Source: a bacterium (GTDB lineage: Bacteria; Zhuqueibacterota; QNDG01; JAFGCO01). Taken from it: a DNA stretch of 61,947 nt. The DNA lies in the NCBI GenBank assembly GCA_016932575.1, contig JAFGCO010000060.1:1-61947 (forward strand), given 5' to 3'. The position numbers were made by a program, and so were the translations under genes. The notes under the pieces are model-generated. The model searched no databases and was not told the origin of the DNA. It saw only the letters and a program-made list of their open reading frames with translations. This document shows positions 8,054 through 15,573 of this stretch, one piece after another (position 1 is the stretch's first letter; every line of letters begins with the position of its first letter).

Positions 8054-9376
8054 TTATAAATAATAACTGAGGGTAACCAAAATCTTGCTGGCATTCAGTT
8101 TTTCTTCATCGATCAGATTATTTCTCGGAATGCCGTTCCAGCTGGTTTTCGCATAAGCGGCATCAATGGAGAATTGTTCCGAGAATGTGTATCCAAATCC
8201 TGCGGACCAGACAGTCCGTTTATCTTTTATCGTGTCCCGGACAGGATTTTCCAGAATGGTATATCCGCCGCGCAATTTCAGGGGCATGCCGGGTATTGTA
8301 ATTTCTCCGCCTGTGTAAATATTTTTAATGTTGCGCAGTTTCTGCCGGATGATAATATTGGCCGAGGTTTTATCCGTATCTTCATAAGGTGTATCAGTGA
8401 CATATTTGAACTGGCTGTAATCAATAAACTCCACGTCTCCTGCAAGTGTTACCGGTCCCTTTGAAAGCGAACCTCCCATTCTTAAAATCCAGGGTGATCT
8501 GATTTTATATTCCGAATATCCTTCATCTACGGCTTCAGGGACTGGTTTATCATAAGCGTCTTCTTCCGGATAATACTCATAATACCGAATATCCGCGTAG
8601 TCCCAATTTTCTTTGGCTTTCAATGTTACCGGCGTCTTGATGACAACAGAAAAGGAGCCCAGATTTTTAATTTGATATATCATGCCCAGTGTAAAATTCA
8701 AACCGGAGAAATCTGTGATCGAATTATCGGTGGAGTCAAAATGCGACCAGTAATAAATGTCATCCCGATCCAGAAACATAGTTTGATTGTTATATTCGCG
8801 TCTGCCGCCCCAAATGTTCAAGGACAGCCCCATGAACAGGTCCGGCGCGACTTCCATGGAACCGCCGAAGCTGGTGTTGGTCAGGCTGCCCTCTGTATAG
8901 TTGTTATAATCCACGGTAACGGTGTCGTACTGGCTGATTTGACGGGCAAAACGGCTCAGCATAATGGCTGTATCCAACTGCCGGATACGATGATATCCGA
9001 ATCCGAATGTCAGACTGCCCCGATATGTGGGAATGGGGATGCTTAAACCCAAATCATTCAGCTTGGTATATGTGGTGGTCTCTTCTGATACAGTGTTCAG
9101 GCTGTTTACTTCACTTGTATAACTCATTTGTGAAAGAGAGGCGTGGACCTGGGTATGTTTGATCCGTGCCAATCCCGCAGGATTGTATACGATCGCGCTT
9201 TGTCCATCCGCGACGGCCGAATAGGCGCCTCCCATGCCCAGTGGCCTGGCACCGGCCGGCCACGCATGCCCCCATAAGAAAGGCACATCAACACTTTCAT
9301 CTGTATTGCCGATCTGACCCATGGCCGATCCTGTGATAAGTATCCCCATAATGAGAATTGATAAGTACTGACGCAT
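8054..9376 (-). CDS. Outer-membrane protein, FadL/PorV-like barrel
   Basis: The start is ATG 9376, with TTGGAGGGACAA just upstream; the in-frame TTG of the ribosome site itself (9388) is rejected. The 440-residue protein has a signal peptide, then ARPLGMGGAYSAVADGQSA and YNPAGLA. These are hallmarks of the FadL/PorV/UPF0164 outer-membrane group, in which an N-terminal plug precedes a 14-strand barrel. Alternating strands continue to the C-terminus, which ends in an aromatic/hydrophobic strand (LVTLSYYL). In FCB bacteria such proteins include PorV/PorQ, which carry T9SS cargo, and hydrophobic-compound transporters. Sequence alone does not decide. Its start is 23 bases after the stop of the Tyr-rich lipoprotein gene. 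Confidence 0.7.
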   Translation of the reverse strand: MRQYLSILIMGILITGSAMGQIGNTDESVDVPFLWGHAWPAGARPLGMGGAYSAVADGQSAIVYNPAGLARIKHTQVHASLSQMSYTSEVNSLNTVSEETTTYTKLNDLGLSIPIPTYRGSLTFGFGYHRIRQLDTAIMLSRFARQISQYDTVTVDYNNYTEGSLTNTSFGGSMEVAPDLFMGLSLNIWGGRREYNNQTMFLDRDDIYYWSHFDSTDNSITDFSGLNFTLGMIYQIKNLGSFSVVIKTPVTLKAKENWDYADIRYYEYYPEEDAYDKPVPEAVDEGYSEYKIRSPWILRMGGSLSKGPVTLAGDVEFIDYSQFKYVTDTPYEDTDKTSANIIIRQKLRNIKNIYTGGEITIPGMPLKLRGGYTILENPVRDTIKDKRTVWSAGFGYTFSEQFSIDAAYAKTSWNGIPRNNLIDEEKLNASKILVTLSYYL

Positions 9377-9399
9377 TTGTCCCTCCAAAATAAGTTCCT

Positions 9400-10272
9400 T
9401 TATCGACGCTTTCTTCTGCTACTGCTGCTTCCACTGCTTCCGCTGCTACTACGCTTGCTGGAACCGGATGAACTGGACCCGGAGGAGGATGAGGGCTTTC
9501 TTACGGTCGTACTCGAGCTGCTCGATCGTTTCCGGGTGGCACTGCTCGAGCGTCCGACAGCACGGGAGGAGGAACCCGATGATGAGCTGGATCGACGCAC
9601 CCGGCGGGAAGAGGATGATGTTTTGCTGTTCGAACTGGCAGCACTGCCGTTCCGTTTTGTGGTGGCAGAGAATCCTTGTGACGATGGTGATCTTGTGTCA
9701 TGTGTCGATATGTTACCCGTACGGCGGGCTGTGGCTGATGACCTTGCGGATGGAATATATCCTCCGGATTTATAATTATCCCGGTCACGACCTGTCAAAG
9801 CATCGCGGTGCGCAAACGGCCGGCGCTTGTAAGGGGTGGGTGAATAATATCCTTCCCAATAAGTGTAATAGGGATCCCGGTAATGCCATCCGGGATAATA
9901 ATATCCGGGTGCATATGAATAATAATATCCCCCCCAGCCGTAATAATAACTGGGATAATACCAGTAATAATCATCATACCACCACCAATTCCAGGTTGTA
10001 TGATAGTGATACCAGTAAGGTGAGGTCCAGAAAGGATCGTATACAACATATCCTGGCCATAAATCGCCATATATATAATACTCATGAATGACCGGGGAGT
10101 CTGCTTCCATCGAATCGGTTTCGGCATCATCGTCGTATGTGTATTCTTCATATTCCTCATAGGCAATTTCTTGTCTCGAAGATGTCACATCGGGAATCAT
10201 TACAACCGTATAGCATCCATTGATGATGAACATAGACAGAATGATTCCCAAAAAAATCATCCATTGCCTCAT
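9400..10272 (-). CDS. Lipoprotein with Tyr/Trp-rich segment and Ser/Arg-rich tail
   Basis: AAGGAGG precedes ATG 10272. The 290-residue protein has a lipoprotein signal with Cys in FIINGCYTV (about residue 20). Next come an acidic stretch with EEYEEYTYDDDAETD, a segment from about 65 to 145 made mostly of Tyr, Trp, Gly and Pro, and a C-terminal 120 residues dominated by Ser with Arg/Lys and ending SSSRRKRR. No enzyme domain is visible. Comparable low-complexity envelope proteins occur in FCB genomes without known function. It may act as a surface adhesive, a cross-linkable structural protein or an envelope spacer; these are guesses. It is probably co-transcribed with the barrel protein gene 23 bases downstream. 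Confidence 0.75.
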   Translation of the reverse strand: MRQWMIFLGIILSMFIINGCYTVVMIPDVTSSRQEIAYEEYEEYTYDDDAETDSMEADSPVIHEYYIYGDLWPGYVVYDPFWTSPYWYHYHTTWNWWWYDDYYWYYPSYYYGWGGYYYSYAPGYYYPGWHYRDPYYTYWEGYYSPTPYKRRPFAHRDALTGRDRDNYKSGGYIPSARSSATARRTGNISTHDTRSPSSQGFSATTKRNGSAASSNSKTSSSSRRVRRSSSSSGSSSRAVGRSSSATRKRSSSSSTTVRKPSSSSGSSSSGSSKRSSSGSSGSSSSRRKRR

Positions 10273-10515
10273 GGCCAGATCCTCCTTAAATATGTCGGTT
10301 GATTACTATTTTTACGATCAGAGATGCGAATCTGTTCCAGATATTTGTGAAAATATAATCTTGTGAATATTTAGGTATGACATTTGCATTTATCCCAAAT
10401 ACAATTTTAAAACCAGATAGTTATATTCAGGAAGAGGTTTTTATTTCGATTTGTAATGATAAATCTTCCAATTTGCATGATTTGGCCTGATGCGAAACAG
10501 TGGAGACTCGTCTGA

Positions 10516-12579
10516 ATGGAAGCCATGGGGAAAATAGCCGGAAATTCGAAAAAGGAGATTGAAACAATCACACAGTCGCTGAATGGCCTTACCCGGCTTA
10601 GCGAATCTTTCTGGCATATTCAAAGTTCCACAGATTTTTGGAATGCGGTACGAAATACACTGGATACACTGAAATCCCTGATCAGTTTTAATCATGCGAT
10701 TGTTATGATTTATAATCATGACAAACATCATTTTGACTGGCAGAGGCTCGGTTCGATTCCACAATCCACCATTAAAGAGTTACAATCCAAGATATTTGAG
10801 ACATTATTTTACTATGTTATTTCTGACAAACGTCCCCTGATTTTGGATCATACCCTGAAAGAAATCGTCGCAGGACACGATCCAATGACAACAGGGGACG
10901 GCTCCTGCCTGGCCGTTCCAATCATTCAACACGAACAGGCAATCGGTTTGTTGATTTTAGAGCATTCAAAACCTCATGCATTTACTGATCAGAATTCCCA
11001 TGTGGCGCTGTTGTATGCCAATCATCTGGGATTTTCCTATTATCGTTTGCAGAATCCTATTACAGAAGAAAGTCTGGCGCATCGATATCATCATTTATTT
11101 GAAAGAATCAATGTCCCTCTTTTTTATTGTGCAACGGAAGGATTCCTTCAGTGTGCCAATCAGGCATTTTTAGATTTGATGGAGCTGAGGGATATTCAGG
11201 ATGTATTTGACATCAATTTTTTTGATCGGATTCAATTGGTTCAGCAGCATCCAAACTCGTTTCATGAGTTGGTGAAAAAATGCGGATTCTTAAAGAATCT
11301 GGAGGCCAGAATACAGTGCCAGGACGGGCAGGTCATTACAGTATTGATCAGCATTATGCCGCTGCGTGATGAGAACCGTCAGGTTACCGGTTATGAAGGT
11401 GTTGTGTGGGATATCAGCGAAAAACGCGACCTTGAAGCCCAATTGATCCAGGCGCAAAAGCTTGGAGCACTTGGATCTCTGACCGGTGGCATTGCTCATG
11501 ATTTCAACAATCTCATCGGGGGAATCATGGGATGCGCATCGATGTTGCTTTCTGAAATACCCGATTCGCATCCCTTTTATGGTGATGTTATGACTATTAT
11601 GAACGCATCCAAAAGGGCGGCTGACTTAACAGGGCAGTTGCTTTCGTTTTCGCGTAAGCATCAATATGAAATCAAAGATGTCAGTATACATTTACTTATC
11701 AACGAAGTGTTGAACATTCTCTCGCGCACGCTTCCCAAAAATATTCAGATTCATACTGAGATCGAGCCGGACTTGCATCCATTGCATGTTGACGCCACAC
11801 AGATGGAACAGGCACTCATGAATATTTGCATAAATGCACGGGATGCCATGCCATCAGGCGGCATACTGACCATTGAAGCAGAAAGCGTCTTTTTAGATCA
11901 TCGTGCAATGCAAATTACAAAAAATTTGCAGCCGGGTTCTTATGTCCTTATCCGAATTCGTGATACCGGATGCGGAATGAGCAAGGAGCTTCAGGATCAT
12001 ATTTTTGAACCGTTTTTCACAACCAAATCTGTGAATAATGGAAGCGGTCTCGGATTGGCGATAGTCGCGGATATCGTTGAAAAGCACAAAGGCTGTATCT
12101 CGGTGCAGAGCGAGGATGGGAAGGGCAGCATGTTCGAAATGCTGATACCGGCCGGATTGTCCGAACAGGAAAAAGAAAATCTCGAAGATGAAGGATTGAA
12201 TTTGCCAGCCGGGGATGAAACGGTGCTGCTTGTGGATGATGAAGATGTGATTCGTCGCATGGGCAAGCGAATGCTGGAAAAATACGGTTATCAAGTTATT
12301 CTCGCAAGAAACGGAGAGGAAGCGATTAAGATTTTCAAGGATCATCATGTGGATCTGGTGATTTTGGATATGATCATGCCCAAATTGGACGGTTTTCGCA
12401 CTCTTGGCCGTTTGCAGAAGATTGACTCAAAGGTGAAAGCCCTGTTATTTACGGGCAATATTACGGAAGAAGGACAGAAACGATGCAAAGAAGCAGGATT
12501 TGTGGATTTGGTGACCAAGCCGTTTGAAACCGGTGATTTTTTGCAGATCGTTCGGGATGCGATTGATCAAAAAAAATAA
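10516..12579 (+). CDS. Soluble hybrid sensor histidine kinase (GAF-PAS-HisKA-HATPase-REC)
   Basis: The 687-residue protein has no membrane segment. It has a GAF-like domain (about 35-180), a PAS domain (about 195-310), an HisKA dimerisation helix with the H-box GGIAHDFNNLIGG (His about 328), and an HATPase domain with N-box NICINARDAMPSGG, G1 DTGCGMSK and G2 GSGLGLAIV. It ends in a receiver domain beginning VLLVDDED with the phospho-acceptor Asp in LVILDMIMPK (about 616). The H-box family (HDFNN) is typical of kinases with a C-terminal receiver. The signal sensed is unknown. The gene is isolated, followed by a terminator at 12605-12636, and no partner regulator is adjacent. Confidence 0.92.
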   Translation: MEAMGKIAGNSKKEIETITQSLNGLTRLSESFWHIQSSTDFWNAVRNTLDTLKSLISFNHAIVMIYNHDKHHFDWQRLGSIPQSTIKELQSKIFETLFYYVISDKRPLILDHTLKEIVAGHDPMTTGDGSCLAVPIIQHEQAIGLLILEHSKPHAFTDQNSHVALLYANHLGFSYYRLQNPITEESLAHRYHHLFERINVPLFYCATEGFLQCANQAFLDLMELRDIQDVFDINFFDRIQLVQQHPNSFHELVKKCGFLKNLEARIQCQDGQVITVLISIMPLRDENRQVTGYEGVVWDISEKRDLEAQLIQAQKLGALGSLTGGIAHDFNNLIGGIMGCASMLLSEIPDSHPFYGDVMTIMNASKRAADLTGQLLSFSRKHQYEIKDVSIHLLINEVLNILSRTLPKNIQIHTEIEPDLHPLHVDATQMEQALMNICINARDAMPSGGILTIEAESVFLDHRAMQITKNLQPGSYVLIRIRDTGCGMSKELQDHIFEPFFTTKSVNNGSGLGLAIVADIVEKHKGCISVQSEDGKGSMFEMLIPAGLSEQEKENLEDEGLNLPAGDETVLLVDDEDVIRRMGKRMLEKYGYQVILARNGEEAIKIFKDHHVDLVILDMIMPKLDGFRTLGRLQKIDSKVKALLFTGNITEEGQKRCKEAGFVDLVTKPFETGDFLQIVRDAIDQKK

Positions 12580-12604
12580 AATTATTCAAATGCCTGGATT
12601 GATC

Positions 12605-12636
12605 AACCCATTTCTGAATTGAGGAGTGGGTTTTTT
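12605..12636 (+). terminator. Intrinsic terminator of the hybrid kinase gene
   Basis: AACCCATTTCT pairs with AGGAGTGGGTT (with G-U pairs) around the loop GAATTG, followed by TTTTTT. It starts 25 bases after the kinase stop codon. Confidence 0.8.
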
Positions 12637-13315
12637 AATGGCTAAGGGAATTTGTAACAAATATATAAAATAGAAAATGGATGCTGCTGATCTATCTGGA
12701 TTATTTTTATTGTTAATAATTTTTTTATTTTTTTATTGGCAGAGACTTGTAATGGTCATATAAGAAAAGGTTTTTGGTTTGGCAGAGAAGGAATTGGCAG
12801 ACAAGGAATTTTAAATAAGAATACTTGCTTTCTTTTAAAAAAAAAGTGGCAAAGAAACGTTTGCTTTTTGCATGCTCATGGTGTCTTATGGTGTGTGCAG
12901 AGACTGACGGATTCGGATTTCCTAAAGCGAGATTGACTGAAGTCTGCTTTCCGCGCAAAATGCGATTTTTCGCCCCGCCGCCTGTATCGTACCATACGGT
13001 TTTCAAAATTTTAAAAATTTTTTTGAGATTATTCGTAATACAAAAAATATTGCCTTGAGGATATTGTATCTGGTCATTATTACACTTTTTTTTTATTTCA
13101 ATGATGATTATATTATTTTATATTGCTGTAATATTTTTCTAAAAATGTCGAGAAGCCCAGCCTATTTACTCGATGTTTTTCTTCTTGATTATCATGCAAT
13201 AAAGAAAAATTAAAAAGATACAATTGGTGTCCGTATCATCTCAATATGGGAAATTGCCAAACTGGTGGAATACCACTGATTAACGTTACCCTGCAACTGA
13301 TCCATCCGTCTATAT

Positions 13316-13348
13316 AAACCTACGAGGTCTTCAAGACCTCGTAGGTTT
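13316..13348. terminator. Perfect 16-bp hairpin (CCTACGAGGTCTT type)
   Basis: AAACCTACGAGGTCTT (13316-13331) is exactly complementary to 13333-13348 around a single C. TTTT follows the right arm on the plus strand, and the A/T-rich flank TATATA precedes the left arm. It lies between the convergent kinase and larC genes, 145 bases beyond the larC stop. It closely resembles in design the hairpin at 49756-49788, which also lies between convergent genes, so a bidirectional terminator is the likeliest role. Confidence 0.65.
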
Positions 13349-13493
13349 TCAGTAAGCGAGTTATATTTCTCGTAAAGTATATCCTTGGCGAAGGACCTAA
13401 AATAAGATATGTAGTGTGTGTTTTATCATTTTCAAACAGTTTGTCAGGCAGTGGTCATTGATGTTTATTCAATCCACAAACAGCACACGGTTA

Positions 13494-14669
13494 TTATTTT
13501 CTGATCAGACGATCCGCTTCTGTTTTCAATGTTTGATACACAGTCTGCACAGGAACATGATTTTCCCCGGCCAGTTTTCTGCAATCCTCATATTCCGGTT
13601 CAGCGATTTTTTGTCCATTATCCATGACCCGAATTTTTACACGTCCTTCACCCAATTTCGTTTGAACGCTGATGTGTTCACGGACCAGGATTTTACGTTT
13701 TTTTACCTCTGAGATGCGAATCCCAAGAGTCGTGGTTTCTTCAAATAGAATGTTAATCAGGGCATCGATCTTTTGCGGCGGGGCGATAATACTGAGTACA
13801 ACACCCGGCCGGTTTTTTTTCATCATCACCTGAGTCATAAATACATCCAGAGCACCGGCTGTAAAAAGCCGGTCCATCACATAATCATAAAATTGCGGAT
13901 TCATATCATCGATATTGGTTTCAATCAGCTGAACCCTGTCCTGATGTGTCTCCCCGGTTGTTTCCCCGATAATCACACGGATCAGATTGGGAATATCCAG
14001 ATCTTTACTGCCCAGACCATAACCTGTTGTATGAATTGTCATATTCGGGCACTTACCGAATCCTTTGGATAAAGTGACTAAAATAGCCGCTCCCGTAGGT
14101 GTGACCAGTTCGGTTTCGATCCCGGTATCATAGACAGGGATACCCTTCAGCAATTCCAGCGTGGCCGGCGCGGGCACGGGCAGTACGCCATGTGCGCATT
14201 GAATCGCGCCGCTTCCTATAGGCAGTCTGGAAACGTGGATTTCATCGATACCCAGACTGTGAAATCCAATGGCAGCTCCCACGATATCGATAATAGAATC
14301 CACGGCGCCAACTTCATGAAAATGAACATCGTCTATCGTCTTATTATGAATTTTTGCTTCGGCTTCCGCCAATCGTGTAAAAATATCCACGCTTGTTTTT
14401 TTTACGGATTTTGATAAATCGCTTTGCATGATGAGATCGTGAATATGCTTAAAGGTGCGGTGATGATGCTCTTTAGGAATTTGGACATCGAATTTTGTCC
14501 CGGTGATATGATTTTTTTCTTTTTTTCCGGCGGTCAGCCGGTATCCATGAAGATCCAGCTTTTTTAATTCATTTTGAAGTGTTTTTAAGGAAAATCCCGC
14601 ATCCACCAGGGCACCCAGAATCATATCTCCGCTTGCACCGGCAAAACAGTCAAAATAAGCGATCCTCAT
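13494..14669 (-). CDS. larC: Nickel-pincer cofactor biosynthesis protein LarC
   Basis: LarC is the CTP-dependent cyclometallase that inserts nickel into the pyridinium-3,5-bisthiocarboxylate mononucleotide. The 391-residue protein begins MRIAYFDCFAGASGDM, the family signature. It has the His-rich stretch KEHHHRTFKHIHDL (about 66-79) and DDVHFHEVGAVDSI (about 113-126), then ELVTPTGAAIL. It is full length in one frame, whereas in some lactobacilli larC is split and needs a programmed frameshift. It overlaps larB by 4 bases (ATGA), so the two are translationally coupled. LarE (sulfur insertion) and LarA (racemase) are not in the window. Confidence 0.93.
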   Translation of the reverse strand: MRIAYFDCFAGASGDMILGALVDAGFSLKTLQNELKKLDLHGYRLTAGKKEKNHITGTKFDVQIPKEHHHRTFKHIHDLIMQSDLSKSVKKTSVDIFTRLAEAEAKIHNKTIDDVHFHEVGAVDSIIDIVGAAIGFHSLGIDEIHVSRLPIGSGAIQCAHGVLPVPAPATLELLKGIPVYDTGIETELVTPTGAAILVTLSKGFGKCPNMTIHTTGYGLGSKDLDIPNLIRVIIGETTGETHQDRVQLIETNIDDMNPQFYDYVMDRLFTAGALDVFMTQVMMKKNRPGVVLSIIAPPQKIDALINILFEETTTLGIRISEVKKRKILVREHISVQTKLGEGRVKIRVMDNGQKIAEPEYEDCRKLAGENHVPVQTVYQTLKTEADRLIRK

Positions 14670-15424
14670 GTTTTTTCTCCCAATTGATTGATCAGACTGG
14701 CCAGATAACCGGCGCCGAATCCATTATTGATGTTTACGACACCAATGCCGGGCGCGCAGCTGTTCAGCATGGTGAGCAGTGCTGAAAGCCCATTGAAACT
14801 GGCGCCGTATCCCACACTTGTGGGTACGGCAATGACCGGTTTATCCAACAGCCCGGCTACCACACCAGGAAGCGCACCTTCCATGCCGGCGACTACAATA
14901 ATGACATTTGCTTTTATCAATTTTTCGTGATTATTTAAAATTCGATGGATACCTGCCACACCGGCGTCGAACAGACGTTCCACCGGATTTCCCATGGCTT
15001 CGGCGGTGATCGATGCTTCTTCGGCCACCGGAATATCCGCAGTGCCGGCAGAAACAATTAAGACCAGACCATTTCGTATGGGTCTGGGTATTTTCCCGAT
15101 CACAATCACTTTGGCTTCAGGATGATAGACAGCCTTTTTTGTGACGGTTTTTACTGCCTTAAACTGCTCTTCAGACGCCCGCATGCCTAAAATGAGGGGA
15201 TCGTTTTGGCTCATCCGTTTTGCAATATCCCGGATTTGTCCGGTTGTTTTTCCCTGACAAAAAATTACTTCCGGAAAGCCGCGACGCAGACTGCGGTGCG
15301 TGTCTATTTTGGCAAAACCCAGATCATCATAGGGAAGATTTTTTATTTGTTCCAGGGCCGTGTCGATGCTCATCCGGCCCGACTGGACCGACGTCAGTAA
15401 ATCTTTCAATTGTTCTCGATTCAT
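14666..15424 (-). CDS. larB: Pyridinium-3,5-biscarboxylic acid mononucleotide synthase LarB
   Basis: LarB carboxylates and hydrolyses nicotinic acid adenine dinucleotide, the first step of nickel-pincer nucleotide synthesis. Its C-terminal part is related to PurE (AIR carboxylase). Visible family segments are VSAGTADIPVAEEA (about 133), VVAGMEGALPGVVAGL (about 186) and the PurE-like PTSVGYGAS and NNGFGAG. I chose ATG 15424 (252 residues); an in-frame TTG at 15439 is possible. It is followed directly by larC. Confidence 0.92.
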   Translation of the reverse strand: MNREQLKDLLTSVQSGRMSIDTALEQIKNLPYDDLGFAKIDTHRSLRRGFPEVIFCQGKTTGQIRDIAKRMSQNDPLILGMRASEEQFKAVKTVTKKAVYHPEAKVIVIGKIPRPIRNGLVLIVSAGTADIPVAEEASITAEAMGNPVERLFDAGVAGIHRILNNHEKLIKANVIIVVAGMEGALPGVVAGLLDKPVIAVPTSVGYGASFNGLSALLTMLNSCAPGIGVVNINNGFGAGYLASLINQLGEKT

Positions 15425-15517
15425 GGCTTTTCTCAACATTCATAAGACCGGTCAAAAGGTTAAACATTTTCCTGTAAAAAATCAACTGATTTTTCTTCTT
15501 TCGTATCCATTATTAAT

Positions 15518-15546
15518 AAAAAACCGGCTTTTAAACCGGTTTTTTT
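15518..15546 (-). terminator. Intrinsic terminator of the FlgO/TPR gene
   Basis: AAAAAACCGG and CCGGTTTTTT form a 10-bp stem around CTTTTAAA. It lies about 28 bases beyond the stop at 15574 on the minus strand, with a T-run on both strands, so it could also work in the other direction. Confidence 0.75.
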
Positions 15547-15573
15547 GGATCAATCGTTGTTCAGAAGTCACTA

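Larger units (their letters stand above)
12580..13493. other. Intergenic region between convergent hybrid kinase and larC (914 bp)
   Basis: AT-rich apart from a more G+C-rich part at about 12825-13010. That part is open on both strands (for example the plus frame 12825-13058 and the minus frame 12725-13006), but neither frame has a ribosome site or recognisable domain. It could be a decayed gene or a dispersed repeat. The kinase terminator is at 12605-12636 and a perfect hairpin at 13316-13348. I support no gene here. Confidence 0.5.

Noticed and set aside
9468-10091. 207-codon plus-strand ORF rich in Asn
   Set aside because: It is the complement of the Tyr/Trp and Ser codons of the lipoprotein gene, which has the start signal.
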